From: Ananas comosus
Taxonomy: Eukaryota > Streptophyta > Magnoliopsida > Poales > Bromeliaceae
Reading direction: 5' to 3'
Length of the DNA: 64,000 nt
Assembly (NCBI RefSeq): GCF_001540865.1
Contig: NC_033640.1
Location: forward strand, 1,351,866-1,415,865
Shown: one piece after another, positions 44,577-56,491 of the stretch
How positions within the stretch are numbered: the stretch's first letter is position 1
Layout: the number at the start of each line of letters is the position of its first letter
Program-made: the position numbers and the translations under genes
Notes under the pieces: model-generated
The model's database searches: none
What the model saw: the letters and a program-made list of their open reading frames with translations, nothing else
What the model was told of the DNA's origin: nothing

Positions 44577-47500
44577 ATGGACGACGGCGGCGGCGGCGCT
44601 ACAATCCGCGGACGCCGGAGGAGGTGTTTAGGGATTTTAGAGCGAGAAGGGCCGGGATTATCAAAGCCCTAACCACTGGTCTCTCTCTCTCTCTCTCTCC
44701 TTCTCTCTCTCTCTCTCGTTCTCGCTCTAGTTTTGGTGTTGGATTTGGTAGAGATTAAGTTTGATTTGGGTTTCGTGGGTTAATTTGATCTAACGAGGGT
44801 TTTTTGGTTGTTGGTGATGCAGATGTGGAGAAGTTCTACCAACAGTGCGATCCTGGTGAGCTTCATATTTATTTTATTCTTAATTTGGTGGTTCTAGGAT
44901 ATATTATGTGTTCGTTTTTTCCTTTTTTTTTCTTTTTTTTTTTTTTTGTTGTTGTTGGAATTGGTATTGTTTTTTTTCCCTTCCTACTATGTTTTTTTTT
45001 TTTTTTATCTTTTTTGAATGTATGTTATTGTAGGAAGTCTGATAGCTTTGGCAATCGTAAATTATGTGTTTTTATATAATTTTGGAATTTTGGAGTGTTG
45101 AGTTTTGTTTGGCCAACTCTATAGAAAGAATCTGTGCTAATGCTTATTGTTATTGTGAATTGAAAATTGTAAAATGTTGTTCTGTGTGTTCTACCTCTTC
45201 AAACTGGCTCGCGGTCACCTGTTTAATTGGTTTTCTTTGTCCCTTTTGCTATTCTCAGTTATGATACCATAAATCCAATTATTTTGGCCTAATTGGGGTC
45301 AAATTTTATTTACCTTTGTCACACAAGTAAGTCCGATTGGTTCAACGTAAAACCGTGAAAAATAATTTTCCGTGGAAAAAAAAAAATCGGTGGAAAAAAA
45401 GTTTTACGTTTTGTAGTGTTTGGTTCGTAGGAAAAAAAAATTTGTTTTCCATCAACATTTGTTGGTTGAAAGAAAAAAAATTCACATTTGTTTGGTTCAA
45501 TGGAAAAAATAAATGAAAAAGTTTTACGCAGCTTGCGTTTTCGTTTTCCCCCGAAAAACATCGGAAAACGAAAACTTCAATTTTTCTCCCGATCCTTAAA
45601 AAATGCTTTTACAGAAAAAAAAATTTTACATCGAACCAAACAAGCAGAAAAGCATTTTTCATACCGAAAACAATTTTTCGGTTCGTTTTACGTCGAACCA
45701 AAAGCCCCCTAAAGTGAAAATGAAACATGGTTGGAGTAAATAAGTCAACTTGGTAATTTTTTTGTTGGGAATTGGCTAGTCAGTTCTCTTAACCTGTAGT
45801 GTAGTAGGAAAGTAATTTTTTGACAGAAATTTTATACTTGGTGTAACCAGTCGTACGAAAGGATCCGAGGTTGGGTACAATTTTGATTCTTGGTATTCTC
45901 TGACGTTGTAAGGACCCTATATATCATTGGGTGCTCTTCAAGTATGAATTCTTATACTAAATGCCTTTTGTTGTTTATGAGCTGAACTAAGATATGAATT
46001 GATCAAAAAATACTTCTTTGTGTTGCTTTTCTCTTTTGGAACTCTTCTTTTTTGTATCCCTAATCTTCAGAGCAATTTGATTATCATTTGAACAAGGAGA
46101 CGACTCTATTGTCTGTTCATGGGTGACAATGGTGCACTCCATCGAGAATGAGATAGTTGGGTATATAGGGAAAGATAAACTATAGAGAGTTGTCATTGAT
46201 TCATTCATGCCTAATTGTAAACTAACTTGTCGTATAAGAATGTAGTCATTTCATATTTAAGAGGTCTTAACATGACAAGAACTCTTAATAGACTCTTTAC
46301 TATTATAACTTCTCTAAACATGACAGCTGTATAGAGATAAAGATACCAAATATGCCTAGTATCATGCCATTCTGAGTTTGTGACCTCTTGAAATAATCTT
46401 GTCAAATGTTGAAATATTTTTACCAACAAGATTAGTATACTGAACCTGGCATGTATAGACAACATATCTTTGTTGATCAAATGGTATGATGAGGCACAGT
46501 CCATGCATGTCATAAGTCTTGTGCTTTTGCTCCTGTGCACAAACAAATAACCGAATTGTTGTGACAGCAAATAAGCAAATTGTTGAAACAAGGTCTGATT
46601 TTTGCTTGTTTATCGTTCCACTGATAAAGATGATTCAGTACCGTTTGGTTCGGGTATAAGCAAGAACTAGCTATTATAGGAATAGGTACAAGTATGGGGA
46701 TAAGAAAAATAGTGTTTGGATGAAAATTGGGTTGTTCCCGGGGATAAGAACAATTTTAGATAGTTTTATATAGAAAATAGAGGTGTTGGTGGGGATAACC
46801 GAGAACTACTATTCTCGGGTAAAAAATTAGCATTTGGGTATAAAGGGGGGGATAAGGGCCTATTCCTATACCTATCCCCTAACCAAATGCTGGGTATGGG
46901 ATTGTGTTATCAGTAGTATACAGTTTATTGATGTTTTATCATGACCGCAGTGAGTATATATTTTTACTTTTGCGCAAGTGGGTCTTTAATAACTTTTCTC
47001 ATCTCCGTCTGTAATGTCTCGCTAGTCTCATCCTACAATGGTTTTGAAAATTCAAAAAGTTTGTCGGTACTCTAATTTTTTCTTGTTGGAGTTTCAATCC
47101 ATTGTAATCTTTTTTTAAAGGATTAACCACGACCACTTGGTTACCTTAATAACTCTTCTATTGCTGTGGCTTCTTAAAAACAAATCCTTTTTGTACAGTC
47201 GTTTGGAACACTTAAAATATTATAGCGAATTTAACTGATATGTCGCTCCTAAATTCCTCTTAAAGATCATTAGTAAACAAATGTAAGAGTGAGATTCTTG
47301 CGGCAAGGGAGTTATTCAAGACATGCAATGTGTTCTCTAATTGCTCGTGAATGTTCTTGCTCTAGGTTTGTCAACTCAAACAGTGGAATGGGCAGTCCAT
47401 GTTTCTTTTCAACTCTTCTATATTTGTTGAAGTTCTTTACCATAGAGAGGGAGTATAGAGTAGAAAAAGAGTGGAAATGGAGAAGAAGAAAGTAGGGGGA

Positions 47501-50030
47501 GAGGAAACATTCCTCATATGTTTTGTCTGCAGTGCAATGAAATATTTATAGATCCATCATCCATCATTTAACTAACAAAACCTAAGGACATTTCCTATTA
47601 AGTCCTTTTGATGTATTAAGACCTAGTATGAGATTCTATTTGTAATCAACCTATAGAACAAGGTTTTTATGTGAACAATCATACCTTAAGACTTGTTATG
47701 TTTGTTGTTTTCCCTCTCCGCGTGCTATATCAAGAAGATTTTGCAGTTCTCTACACAAGTGTGCTGTATACTTGTAGGATTTAGTACATGAAGGCCTATT
47801 GATGGATCGGTGTTGAATTCCTGATAATGTGATACCTTTTTCCTTTTTTCTTTTTTCTTCCGTTTTTGCAGAGAAGGAGAACTTATGTCTGTATGGCCAT
47901 CCTGATGAGACTTGGGAAGTGAACTTGCCTGCTGAGGAAGTCCCTCCTGAACTTCCAGAACCAGCATTAGGGATAAATTTTGCTCGTGATGGGATGGAAG
48001 AAAAGGATTGGTTGTCTCTGGTCGCGGTTCACAGTGATTCATGGCTACTGTCTGTTGCCTTCTACTTTGGAGCACGTTTTGGGTTCGACAAGGAATCAAG
48101 GTATCTCTTTATCCATCCCTTTGGTGTTATTTATGTTTGTTGTACCCATTTTTAAAAAAGCATTTTGTCATGTGTTTTAGCTAAGACTAAATGAATGGTG
48201 CTGTTGTTATGTAGTCTCTCTCATATTATGCTGATTCAAAAAAGATAATACATCTAGATTTTAAGGGCTCTTATTTTCACTCCCACTAATGGGAGGTCTA
48301 GGGAGAACAAGATTCAAATAGGCAAGCAGATATAGGTTTAACTTCATACCCTGGGCTTTTTCTGGAAACTTTTGGCTACAGAACCCCTTTTATCAGGACT
48401 ATGTCATTAGTTTGTACTCCAGTGGCTTTCCATGGGGTTTTGATCTTGTTTTTTTAATTCTTTTTATATTCACATATCTCATGCTTTTCCATGCAATTAT
48501 CATATCTTTCCTCGATATGTTTCATACTAGGTTTACATTACTGTTTTTTAGGTAGTAGTACTGCAAATTTAGTTCTATAAGCTTGCAATGTGGGACTCCT
48601 ACATGATTGGATTTGAATTTGATTGTTGTATGATGTTCTTCTCACCTGTTTCAGAATGCAATCATGACATATATTAACTTTGCAACTCACTGGAATTACT
48701 TGTAGCTTGATCCTTCTAGCTTGGTACTTCATGATTCAAAATTACAATGATGTTTGAACTTCCTCTTGAAGGTAATCTCGTGTGGCACCTCTAGTATCTT
48801 GTTTCTTTTTGAATGTTTTACTGAAGAAAGACGATAAGCATATATTATGCTTCATCTCTCAAATGCGGCTGCCTTTTCTGTTTACTTTCAGATACTATTG
48901 TTACAGTATTACTTCTTTGAATTCCATTTTTGGGTATGTGGGATTGGTTGTGGTAAATTTGTGATTTTTTTTTTTTTGGATTTTTCATTTTATCTCCGAG
49001 CTTCAGTAATGGGTTTGTATGTAGTTACATAATCATGAACTCGTACAAACCTACAAAAAATTATTCTACACTAAGGAAGATATAATATTGTTTTTATGTG
49101 AATCCTATTTGTCAGCGCGGAATTCTTTTTAAAGCATCAGTACAACAAAAAGAGCATACGCAATTTGTTTGTCAATTTGTCTAATTGCAGGAGGCGGCTT
49201 TTCACCATGATTAATGGCCTTCCCACTATATATGAAGTTGTGACCGGGACTTCGAAGAAGCAATCAAAAGAAAAAACCTCCAACAGCAGCAAGAACAAAT
49301 CAGGCTCCAAAGTTAGTACAAATAGTATTTCTTCCTTTATTCATCCTTTTTTTTTGAAGGGTAACATGCGCCGAGGTCCCTAACCTTTTTAGGAAGCTTC
49401 AATTTACCCCCCTTAACTACAATTGTTACAATTGGTACCCTAACTTTTGCATTATATTGCAATGTCAGCCTTCTGGTATCGCTGCAAACTCTGAATTTTA
49501 TAATATATGCCGTTGGCAAATTTTGATTTCCTACTCACTGAAGTGTCTCTCTGTAAAAAGCTTTTTCTAACGGAAAACCAACTTTCCCTCATGAATTGGA
49601 TGACTATGCTACTTAAAGAGTAATTTTGTAAGAAACTACGCTTTCAAGGGGCTTACATGAAGATTCAGATTTTGCAGGGATAAGTGTAAATAGATGATTT
49701 CACAGGGGCGCATGTAAAATCCCCTTTCCTTTTACTTGCAATTGAACTGATCTTATCAAAATTTGGAACACGAAGGCCTCGAAGGTGGCTCCCAAGAAAG
49801 AGGAGGAAGAGCGAGAAGGGGAGGACGGCGAGGAGTATGAGGAAGATCACGGGAGCACTCTGTGCGGGGCGTGCGGGGAGACCTACGCGAACGACGAGTT
49901 CTGGATCTGCTGCGACGTGTGCGAGAAGTGGTTCCACGGTAAGTGTGTTCGGATCACCCCGGCCAGGGCCGAGCACATCAAGCAGTACAAATGCCCCGGT
50001 TGCAGTAACAACAAGAGGGCTAGGGCTTGA
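44577..50030 (+). CDS. ALFIN-LIKE PHD-finger protein, apparent frame break at its start
   Basis: Coding exons: about 44577-44678, 44823-44855, 47872-48100, 49191-49311 and 49776-50030, phases 1, 1, 2 and 0. From Tyr (codon 44600-44602) onward the frame is intact for 238 residues. The N-terminal Alfin domain begins [19 protein letters not shown] and includes [19 protein letters not shown] and [19 protein letters not shown]; an acidic/basic linker follows; the C-terminal PHD finger has the C4HC3 pattern [24 protein letters not shown] and YKCPGC. The family reads H3K4 methylation in the nucleus. The only nearby ATG (44577, followed by GAC GAC and four GGC codons) is one base out of phase with YNPR and would stop after 31 residues. 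A missing base in the GGC run is the simplest explanation. The last exon could start at 49785 instead. Confidence 0.88.
45330..45716. mobile_element. TIR element in ALFIN-LIKE intron 2
   Basis: Left sequence (gtccgattggttcaacgtaaaacc) and the inverted right sequence (ggggcttttggttcgacgtaaaacg) match imperfectly over about 40 bases. The interior consists of A-rich runs and ttccg/cggaa phrases. Ends are approximate. Confidence 0.5.
46638..46905. mobile_element. TIR element in ALFIN-LIKE intron 2, 'tttggttcggg' type
   Basis: Starts ccgtttggttcgggtataag and ends ...cctatcccctaaccaaatgc, inverted copies in which ggggata/tatcccc blocks pair. No coding capacity. Target duplication not clear. Confidence 0.5.
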
Positions 50031-51676
50031 CAGGCGTCGGCGAGCTTAACGTTTATTGCTTCAACATTTAACGGTAGAACCATCGGAAAATTAGGGTTAG
50101 AAGAACCATTTTGGGGGCCACGTGTTGCGATCGATAGGATTATGGTCTTGTTGTAGAATCAGGTGTAGGCTTTTTCTTTTTCTTTTTTCTCCCCTTCCTT
50201 TTTGGTGGTGCTGGACATAATCTGTGTTAATTATTGGTGTTTGGATGTGTGTTTGTGTGGGGGATCTTCTCTGTAGTGTTAAACTAACTTTAACAAGTAG
50301 TTGAAGTTTCTCAGCTTCTTAAAAAAAGTGCTTTTCTTTCAGTGGATCTTCTTCTTCTGGTAGAGAGCTTTTATTTACTTTGATTTAGTTGTAACAATGA
50401 AGATGTTCCTTTTTACGACTACGAAGTGCAATTTTAGTAACGAACTTAGTTGTCTCTGGAAGATGTTACTGTTGATATGGGACACTGGTGACTCAAAATC
50501 TTTTTTAGAGCCCTTTTGGTGTTCTTCAGGCTCATCAATCACTAATAAGTAATAAATAGAGTTGAGGCGAAGATATACTGAAATAATATGCAAATATGAT
50601 AAATCATACTTATGTAATATAATTTTTCTACAATTTCAAACGAAACCTAAGTTGAAAGTTTATAAGGACCGTTGGATCAAATTGCATTATTATTAAGTGA
50701 AACATGTTTAGGAACTATATACTCTCTTTATCGGCGTCGGGCGAATTGTGAGTTTATTTGGGTTCGCGGTATCTCTTGTTCTGCGGTTAGTTATATTTTT
50801 ACGAAGGATTCATTACAAATCAATCTTCAATAGGGCCAAAAATCTTCCTTTAGAGATGTGCGACGTCACGTCATTGGCTTTGGACTGCAATAATGCATCC
50901 ATAGCTGACTCTGATGATTCAGAACATTTGTTCAAAGTACGTATTTGTAGTGTGTAGTTGATGATTCAGAATATTTGTTCAAAGGTATGTATGTATTTGT
51001 AGTGTGTAGTGCTCGTTCATAATTTTGTAACATAAGTATGCTTTAGTAGAACTGAGCTCGGGGGGACTCGGAATCACTTGACATCTTTTTGCCGAACTTT
51101 TCGCCCTATAGCTTTACACTACAGTAGAGGCAAATTCATGAGGAATTCTACACTGTCACACTTGCACCACGTCATCAATAATAAGTCAATCATATTTTTT
51201 TTTTTCAAACAAAAATATAATAATTTTTTTTTTTTTTTACAATCATGATGGAACATATACCCCTAAAATGAGACATTTGATTGATTTGTTACGCCACGTC
51301 GTCATCAATATATCCGTTGGATTCTAAAATTTTTCCAAATGCAGAGCCCTGGAGGATCTTTCAGCTTTTACCCGAATTTTGTTTGACATTAGCATCTCTG
51401 TTCTTTGTTTGGCAACAGACACTAATAAAAGATAAAACAAATGCTATTTCTATATAATTTGATATGCCAATAAAAAAAAAAGCAGCAGCTTTTCTCTTAG
51501 ATTAGCTTATAATATATTTTGGCTAAAAGATTGATGATAATTAATTTATTTTAAAAAAATTCAAAAGCCAAAAACAATTGCTTCTAAAGTTTTGTTTATT
51601 TCAGTGTCAAACAAAAACATACATTATTCCCTCTTACGATATTCCATATAGACCTTGTTTGGTATCGTATTTATTT
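50031..51676. other. ALFIN-LIKE 3' UTR and spacer
   Basis: The first few hundred bases are the probable 3' UTR. The remainder is AT-rich with no coding frame I would defend; short frames around 50375-50957 lack any family resemblance. Nothing else recognised. Confidence 0.45.
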
Positions 51677-51685
51677 TTTAGTTTT

Positions 51686-52038
51686 GGGAAAACTTCAGAA
51701 AACCCCCTGTGGTTTCATAATTTCTCACTTTGCCCCCCTGTGGTTTAAAATATATCAAATTACCCCCCTGTAGTTTCGTTTTTATCTTTTCGGTAGCTTT
51801 TTCGTTAATATTTAATTAAATTATATACAAAAAACTTCAGATACCTATCTAGATTTATCAAATATTCACTTTAGTACCCTTTAATTTTACTTTATAACTG
51901 ATTTAAGAAAAAAAATAATAAAATTGATAAGAAAAAAAGAAAAAAGAAACCATTGGAGGGCAAATTGATACATTTTAAACCACAGGGGGGCAAAGTGAGA
52001 AACTACGAAACCATAGGGGGGTTTTTTGAAGTTTTCCC
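51686..52038. mobile_element. 353-bp Mutator-like MITE
   Basis: Inverted ends gggaaaacttcagaaaacc and ...gttttttgaagttttccc pair for about 80 bases, through 'gtggttt..taatttctcactttgcccccc'. The nonamer tttagtttt flanks both sides (51677-51685 and 52039-52047), a perfect 9-bp duplication. Same family as 15876-16330. Confidence 0.85.
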
Positions 52039-52047
52039 TTTAGTTTT

Positions 52048-53255
52048 TAAATGAAATTTTAGATATCAAAAGATGTAAGATAGTATATTGGACTATAAGC
52101 AATCCTTTCATCCTAAGTGTTTATTTGACAACAAAATGTCAAAAAAAAAACTGAAAAACAACTTTTTTTTTTTTACTTTCAATATTTCTCTTTTTTTAAA
52201 AAACATAAGTTGTTATCTATCATTAACGGGATGCATTGTAAACAAACCAACTATAAAAACAATAGAGAAGTCCTTCCTACAACACATCAATTTATTTACA
52301 CAGTATTTGTGCTTTTTTTAGGAAAAAGTGATAACTATACAAAACTAGGCCATAATTTTTTTGTTTAAAAAACGAGGAAAAAAAAAAAAAAAAAAATCTA
52401 ATAGAGGTGAGTTATCATATCCCTAAAAATTTGGACCACATGCTCTTCAGTTCACTTTCAAATATCTTCTTATATCTCTCTAAAACAAAAATAATATCCC
52501 AACCATGAGAAAGTGTAATGCATCTACTGAGACCCTAAAATGGAAGATCATGAGAAAGTGCAATGCATCCCATCAGACCCTAAAATGGAAGATTAAAAGA
52601 TTGATATTACTCAGTAAACATTGCATCGTTATTCGTTAATGAGGTTGATAGCATAAGCACTCACGAACTATCCCAAAAATACGTGCTGACATGAAAAACA
52701 CATCCATCGCACTTACGGGCACATCCATAGCGCCTCACGGATTTTGACCTAACTCAATCTGTATGAATGTTGGAGATCTTGTGGATCGCATCCCCAGTCA
52801 ACTTATTGGGCTCAACCCAGCTTAATTTATTGCTCTCCTGAGTTCATTGTCACGGGATAGAAAGTTGAATATATTTTAGACAATAATAAATAGCCAACAT
52901 AAGTTACACTAGCAGACCGAATTACAACAACCCCCAAAAAAAAAAAAAAAGGTTGCGATTTTAACACCATTAAATTTAACACAAAAGCATTATGATATCG
53001 AATGCATTCTGAACCTACAACTTTCAAAATCTAAATACTATCAGTTATTTTATGCATGCTTAAGCAGTTACAATGTTTTAATATTTCCAGATAGAACTGC
53101 TAAAGGAAATTTCTCCACCAAATTATGATGTCGAAACAACTCTGGATTTTTGCCAGTAGAGGTCACAGGGGGGTTTGGCTTTAAAAAATGTTGGTCAGCA
53201 TATGTGAAAAGTAGTTGCTAGGGTTGAATTTTAAGGCATATTGATGTAGGAATCT
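52048..53255. other. Spacer, no gene seen
   Basis: AT-rich. Contains a tandem duplication of about 55 bases at 52505-52598 (catgagaaagtg.aatgcat and gaccctaaaatggaagat twice) and two poly-A runs. No coding frame supported. Confidence 0.5.
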
Positions 53256-53787
53256 AGCTACTATCCTTTTAGAGGGGCAGAGGCCTTCGTCCTCTGAAGT
53301 CGTGTTAGATAATAAGGATCCCGAATCGATGATTTGAACCGTTAAAGTTGATTTAGAGTATTAAAAGTGTTAGAAACTAAATTTTATAAATTTTAAAAAT
53401 TATTTCCGTAGTTATCAAAAGATCACAAAATCAACAGTTTTTGATGGCCTATACGAGCCGTTTGCTTATTTAACGGTGTAAAACAATCCAAGCAGCTTGA
53501 ATTTTAGATAGGAAATTCTTTATACTATTTAAATAACATTTGATAACTCCGATCATGAATTGAAAAAGTTCAACATCTATTTTCACAAGATTATTCGTTT
53601 TCGACCGTTCATTTTTTCGACTCTTCAATGAACTTGATAACGAATTTTAAATGTATGAAATTTAGTTTTTAAATGTTATATATACTCTAGATCAACTTTA
53701 ACGGTTCCGATCATCAATTCGGGATCCCTATCATCTAAAACGACTTAGGAGGACGAAAGCCTCCGTCCTCCTAAAAGGATACTAGTT
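53256..53787. mobile_element. 500-bp TIR element, best preserved of its group
   Basis: Left end agctactatccttttagagg and right end cctaaaaggatactagtt are inverted, and pairing continues through ggcagaggccttcgtcctc / gaggacgaaagcctccgtcc and aagtcgtgttagat / atctaaaacgactt. The interior matches 41810-42295 throughout and has no coding capacity. Confidence 0.75.
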
Positions 53788-55281
53788 GGACTCTCGATAC
53801 AAGTATCTAATTTGAAAAGTTTTACTCTGCCTACCTTACTATATAGTATTTGTAAAATAAGTACCCAAACTTTAGTACTTTTGCTTCTACAACCAAATCT
53901 TATAGTATTTGAGATATTTTTGACCAAACATCCCAAGATCTAGTAAAATATTTTACTACTAATCAGAATATTCTACGGAAAAAAAAAAAAGAACAAATAA
54001 AGTCAGGTCAAGCAGGAAAAGTAAAACTTTCTGAAGTTCAGGTAATAATCTACAGGTTATAATTTACAAGCAAAACTTCTCTAGAGCTTACTTTTCCTAT
54101 GCCAAAACATGCAACTACTTCAGATAAGGCCAGGGCATTTTGTGGCAAACATCATATTTTTTTTTTTCCCAACAACAGGTAAAATGAATCATCTACAGAT
54201 CATTCATATCATTTCTTATCGAAGTTTTGATATAATAGTAGCATAAGCTTTAACTAAACAAACTAAAGAATTGTGAAACTACACATTATCATTCCAATTT
54301 GAACTAGCTATTTTGATCAAGACTTTTCAAAGAAACTCCCTGTAGCCGCCTGAGTCAATCGAAATTGCCAAGAACAAGACTCTAATAGCAGGGATAAATT
54401 AGCAACTGAAACCGACGTTTCAAACTTTACATCCAATTAGACCGAGTATTTAAAAGTTCTTTCCACGAGCAAATTATATCCATCTATTAAATCATGCAGA
54501 AACCACATAATTCACTAAGAAGTAATACGTTTCGAGAACGCGAAATCCGTACAACCAAGAATAAGTTTTCTAAAGTCCGCTCACTTGTAAACATCTCGTT
54601 ATCTCTTTCAGCAGCAGACCACTAGATATAGTTTGTTCTTGTACTCAAACAGAAGGCTCTGAATGCCATCACCAACCGATTGGTTGACTTGGTGGTGTTC
54701 AATAGTTAAGGAAGTATATATACTAAATCAAGTACACCAAATTGCACATAGAAAGAAGTGGGATATTAATATTACGATGCCTATAACCTATTTGGGCCTG
54801 TTTGGATGCGAGGAAGTCGTGCGTGGAAGTCGAGTCACGCTCCATTATATGGATGCGTGAATTCAGAAGCTGACCTTTGCTTGTACACAAAATGTGAGAG
54901 AAGGTCAAGATTTCTTGTACGATGTGTGATATGTGATCTTCGTAACTGTGCAGTTGAGATAAGGGCATCCGAACAGGAGGCCCTTAGTCTCCTACAATCT
55001 CAAATATCCACGACCTCTTTGCAACTTTTCGAATCTACATCTTCCAACTATACACCATTTTAAACCTTGGATACCCAACCAAAATATACATAGATTGATT
55101 TGTTTCGTGTTTAAAGAGAGAGTTATTAACATGGGTATGCATCACAGCTATATCTTTGCATAACTAAGTTCCGTTGAAATCATGCAGAGATCCAGAAACA
55201 AAGAAATCGCAAAAGGCATTACCTTTCAAGTAGTGCACCTCTCTTTTCCTGCTCCAATCTTAATCCTGTAACTTCTCAAAT
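53788..55281. other. Spacer with one short MITE
   Basis: No gene. A TIR element lies at about 54795-54985 (gggcctgtttggatgc at the left, gcatccgaacaggaggccc at the right). Reading the complement, GAAAG then GTAATGCC at about 55213-55225 would be a good donor for an intron in the 3' UTR of the neighbouring minus-strand gene. Confidence 0.45.
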
Positions 55282-56313
55282 CTATAGATCACCAATTCTC
55301 CCCCCACTAATTCTATCATTTGAACTCGAATATCTACTCCATCTTCGATCGCTCTTTCCATTCGAATCCTCGTTGATAGATAGATTAGATATATCCGCAG
55401 TCGGCCGAAGAGAACTCCTCCATCTACTGTTCCTATTCGCCCTTCCATCGACTCCTCTCCGCATTTGATCTCCATTTCTGATCAAAGAATCATCACCTGA
55501 ATCCAATCGAAAACTGTCCCTTTCTCTTGTTGAATCGGTGATCTCCGCATCGATTGGTGGCTCCCCGGAACTCCTCACGCTCCTCCTCCTCCTCCTCCGT
55601 TGCCGCCCTCCGATCCCAAACCGTAGATCGTCTCCTCCCCTTTCGAGATCAACCTCTCCGTCCTCCTCCTTCGAATCGGTGATGCCGTAGGGCTTCACGC
55701 TGTGCACTGCTCCCTTCGGGAAGAACCTCGCGGAGGGGAGGTCGCCATCGTCGGTGGTCGGCGGAAGCTTCTGGAATATCTGCGGCCCGTCCCGGTCGTT
55801 CCACGCGTCGAACCCCCCGGGGCGGCGGAACCGGTCGGCGAGCGCCTTCACCTGCTCGTCGGCGCTCACCGAGAACAGCGTCTCCGCCGGCGCCGGCGCC
55901 GGCGGCGGCGCCTCCCACGGCCTCTCGAGCTGCGCCGCGGCGGCGCGGAGCTCCGCGCGCTTCCGCATCTCGTAGATCTGGCGCTCGCGGCAGAGGCGGG
56001 CCTTGAGGAGCTGCTTCCCCTTCTTCGCCTGCATCCGCTTCCACTGCCACTTCGAGACCCCTCCCGGGTACGTCCGCGGCCCCCCTCCCATCCGCACCGG
56101 CGCCACCGCCCCGCCGTAACCGCCGCTGCGGCGGCGGAGGACGAGGGCGAGGGGGTAGGAGGAGGAGGAGGAGGAGGAGGAGGAGGAGGAGTAGAGGGTG
56201 AGGTGGGTGGTCGAGGGGGATAAAACCCTAAGAGACGAGATCGGGGTCGGGGGATTGGGGAGCCGCGTGCTTGGGAGGGAGATCGTTGTGGGGAGGATCG
56301 AAGAGATCGCCAT
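55282..56313 (-). CDS. Plastid-type protein resembling the N-terminal part of DEAD-box helicase 33
   Basis: Single 343-residue frame from the ATG complementary to 56311-56313 to a stop at 55282-55284. Residues 1-60 look like a chloroplast transit peptide (S, T, P and R rich, no acids) and contain a serine run at about 42-52 encoded by a GAG/CTC trinucleotide repeat. A basic helix follows: TYPGGVSKWQWKRMQAKK (about 81-98), then ARLCRERQIYEMRKRAELR, ERPWE, SADEQVKALADRF and RFFPKGAVHSVKPYG. From memory these blocks resemble the region preceding the helicase core in plant DEAD-box RH33; I could not check this. No helicase motif (Q motif, GKT, DEAD) is present in the 2.5 kb beyond its stop. Beyond residue 215 it is arginine-, serine- and aspartate-rich and poorly conserved in appearance. 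The function is therefore uncertain, possibly plastid RNA-related. Confidence 0.72.
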   Translation of the reverse strand: MAISSILPTTISLPSTRLPNPPTPISSLRVLSPSTTHLTLYSSSSSSSSSSSYPLALVLRRRSGGYGGAVAPVRMGGGPRTYPGGVSKWQWKRMQAKKGKQLLKARLCRERQIYEMRKRAELRAAAAQLERPWEAPPPAPAPAETLFSVSADEQVKALADRFRRPGGFDAWNDRDGPQIFQKLPPTTDDGDLPSARFFPKGAVHSVKPYGITDSKEEDGEVDLERGGDDLRFGIGGRQRRRRRRSVRSSGEPPIDAEITDSTRERDSFRLDSGDDSLIRNGDQMRRGVDGRANRNSRWRSSLRPTADISNLSINEDSNGKSDRRWSRYSSSNDRISGGRIGDL

Positions 56314-56491
56314 TGCTGTGGTTCGATCGATCGATCGATCGATCGAGAGCTTCTTCTTCGTCCTCGGCGCCGAATTCGAGTAATTTAAAACGAATTTTCT
56401 AGGGTTTAAGAGGAGCGATGTTGGTATACGTTGTGGAGGAGCAGTGGAGAAACCACGGTGTATCCATTACGTTGTGATAAGGTGTCCGAAA

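Noticed and set aside
53130..55281. Helicase core exons for the 55-kb gene
   Set aside because: I looked on the minus strand beyond the stop for Q-motif, GKT and DEAD-like stretches and found none; the interval is filled by repeats.
55702..56223. Plus-strand and alternate-frame open stretches over the 55-kb gene
   Set aside because: They are shadows of the minus-strand frame, which alone has a transit-peptide-like start and conserved-looking blocks.
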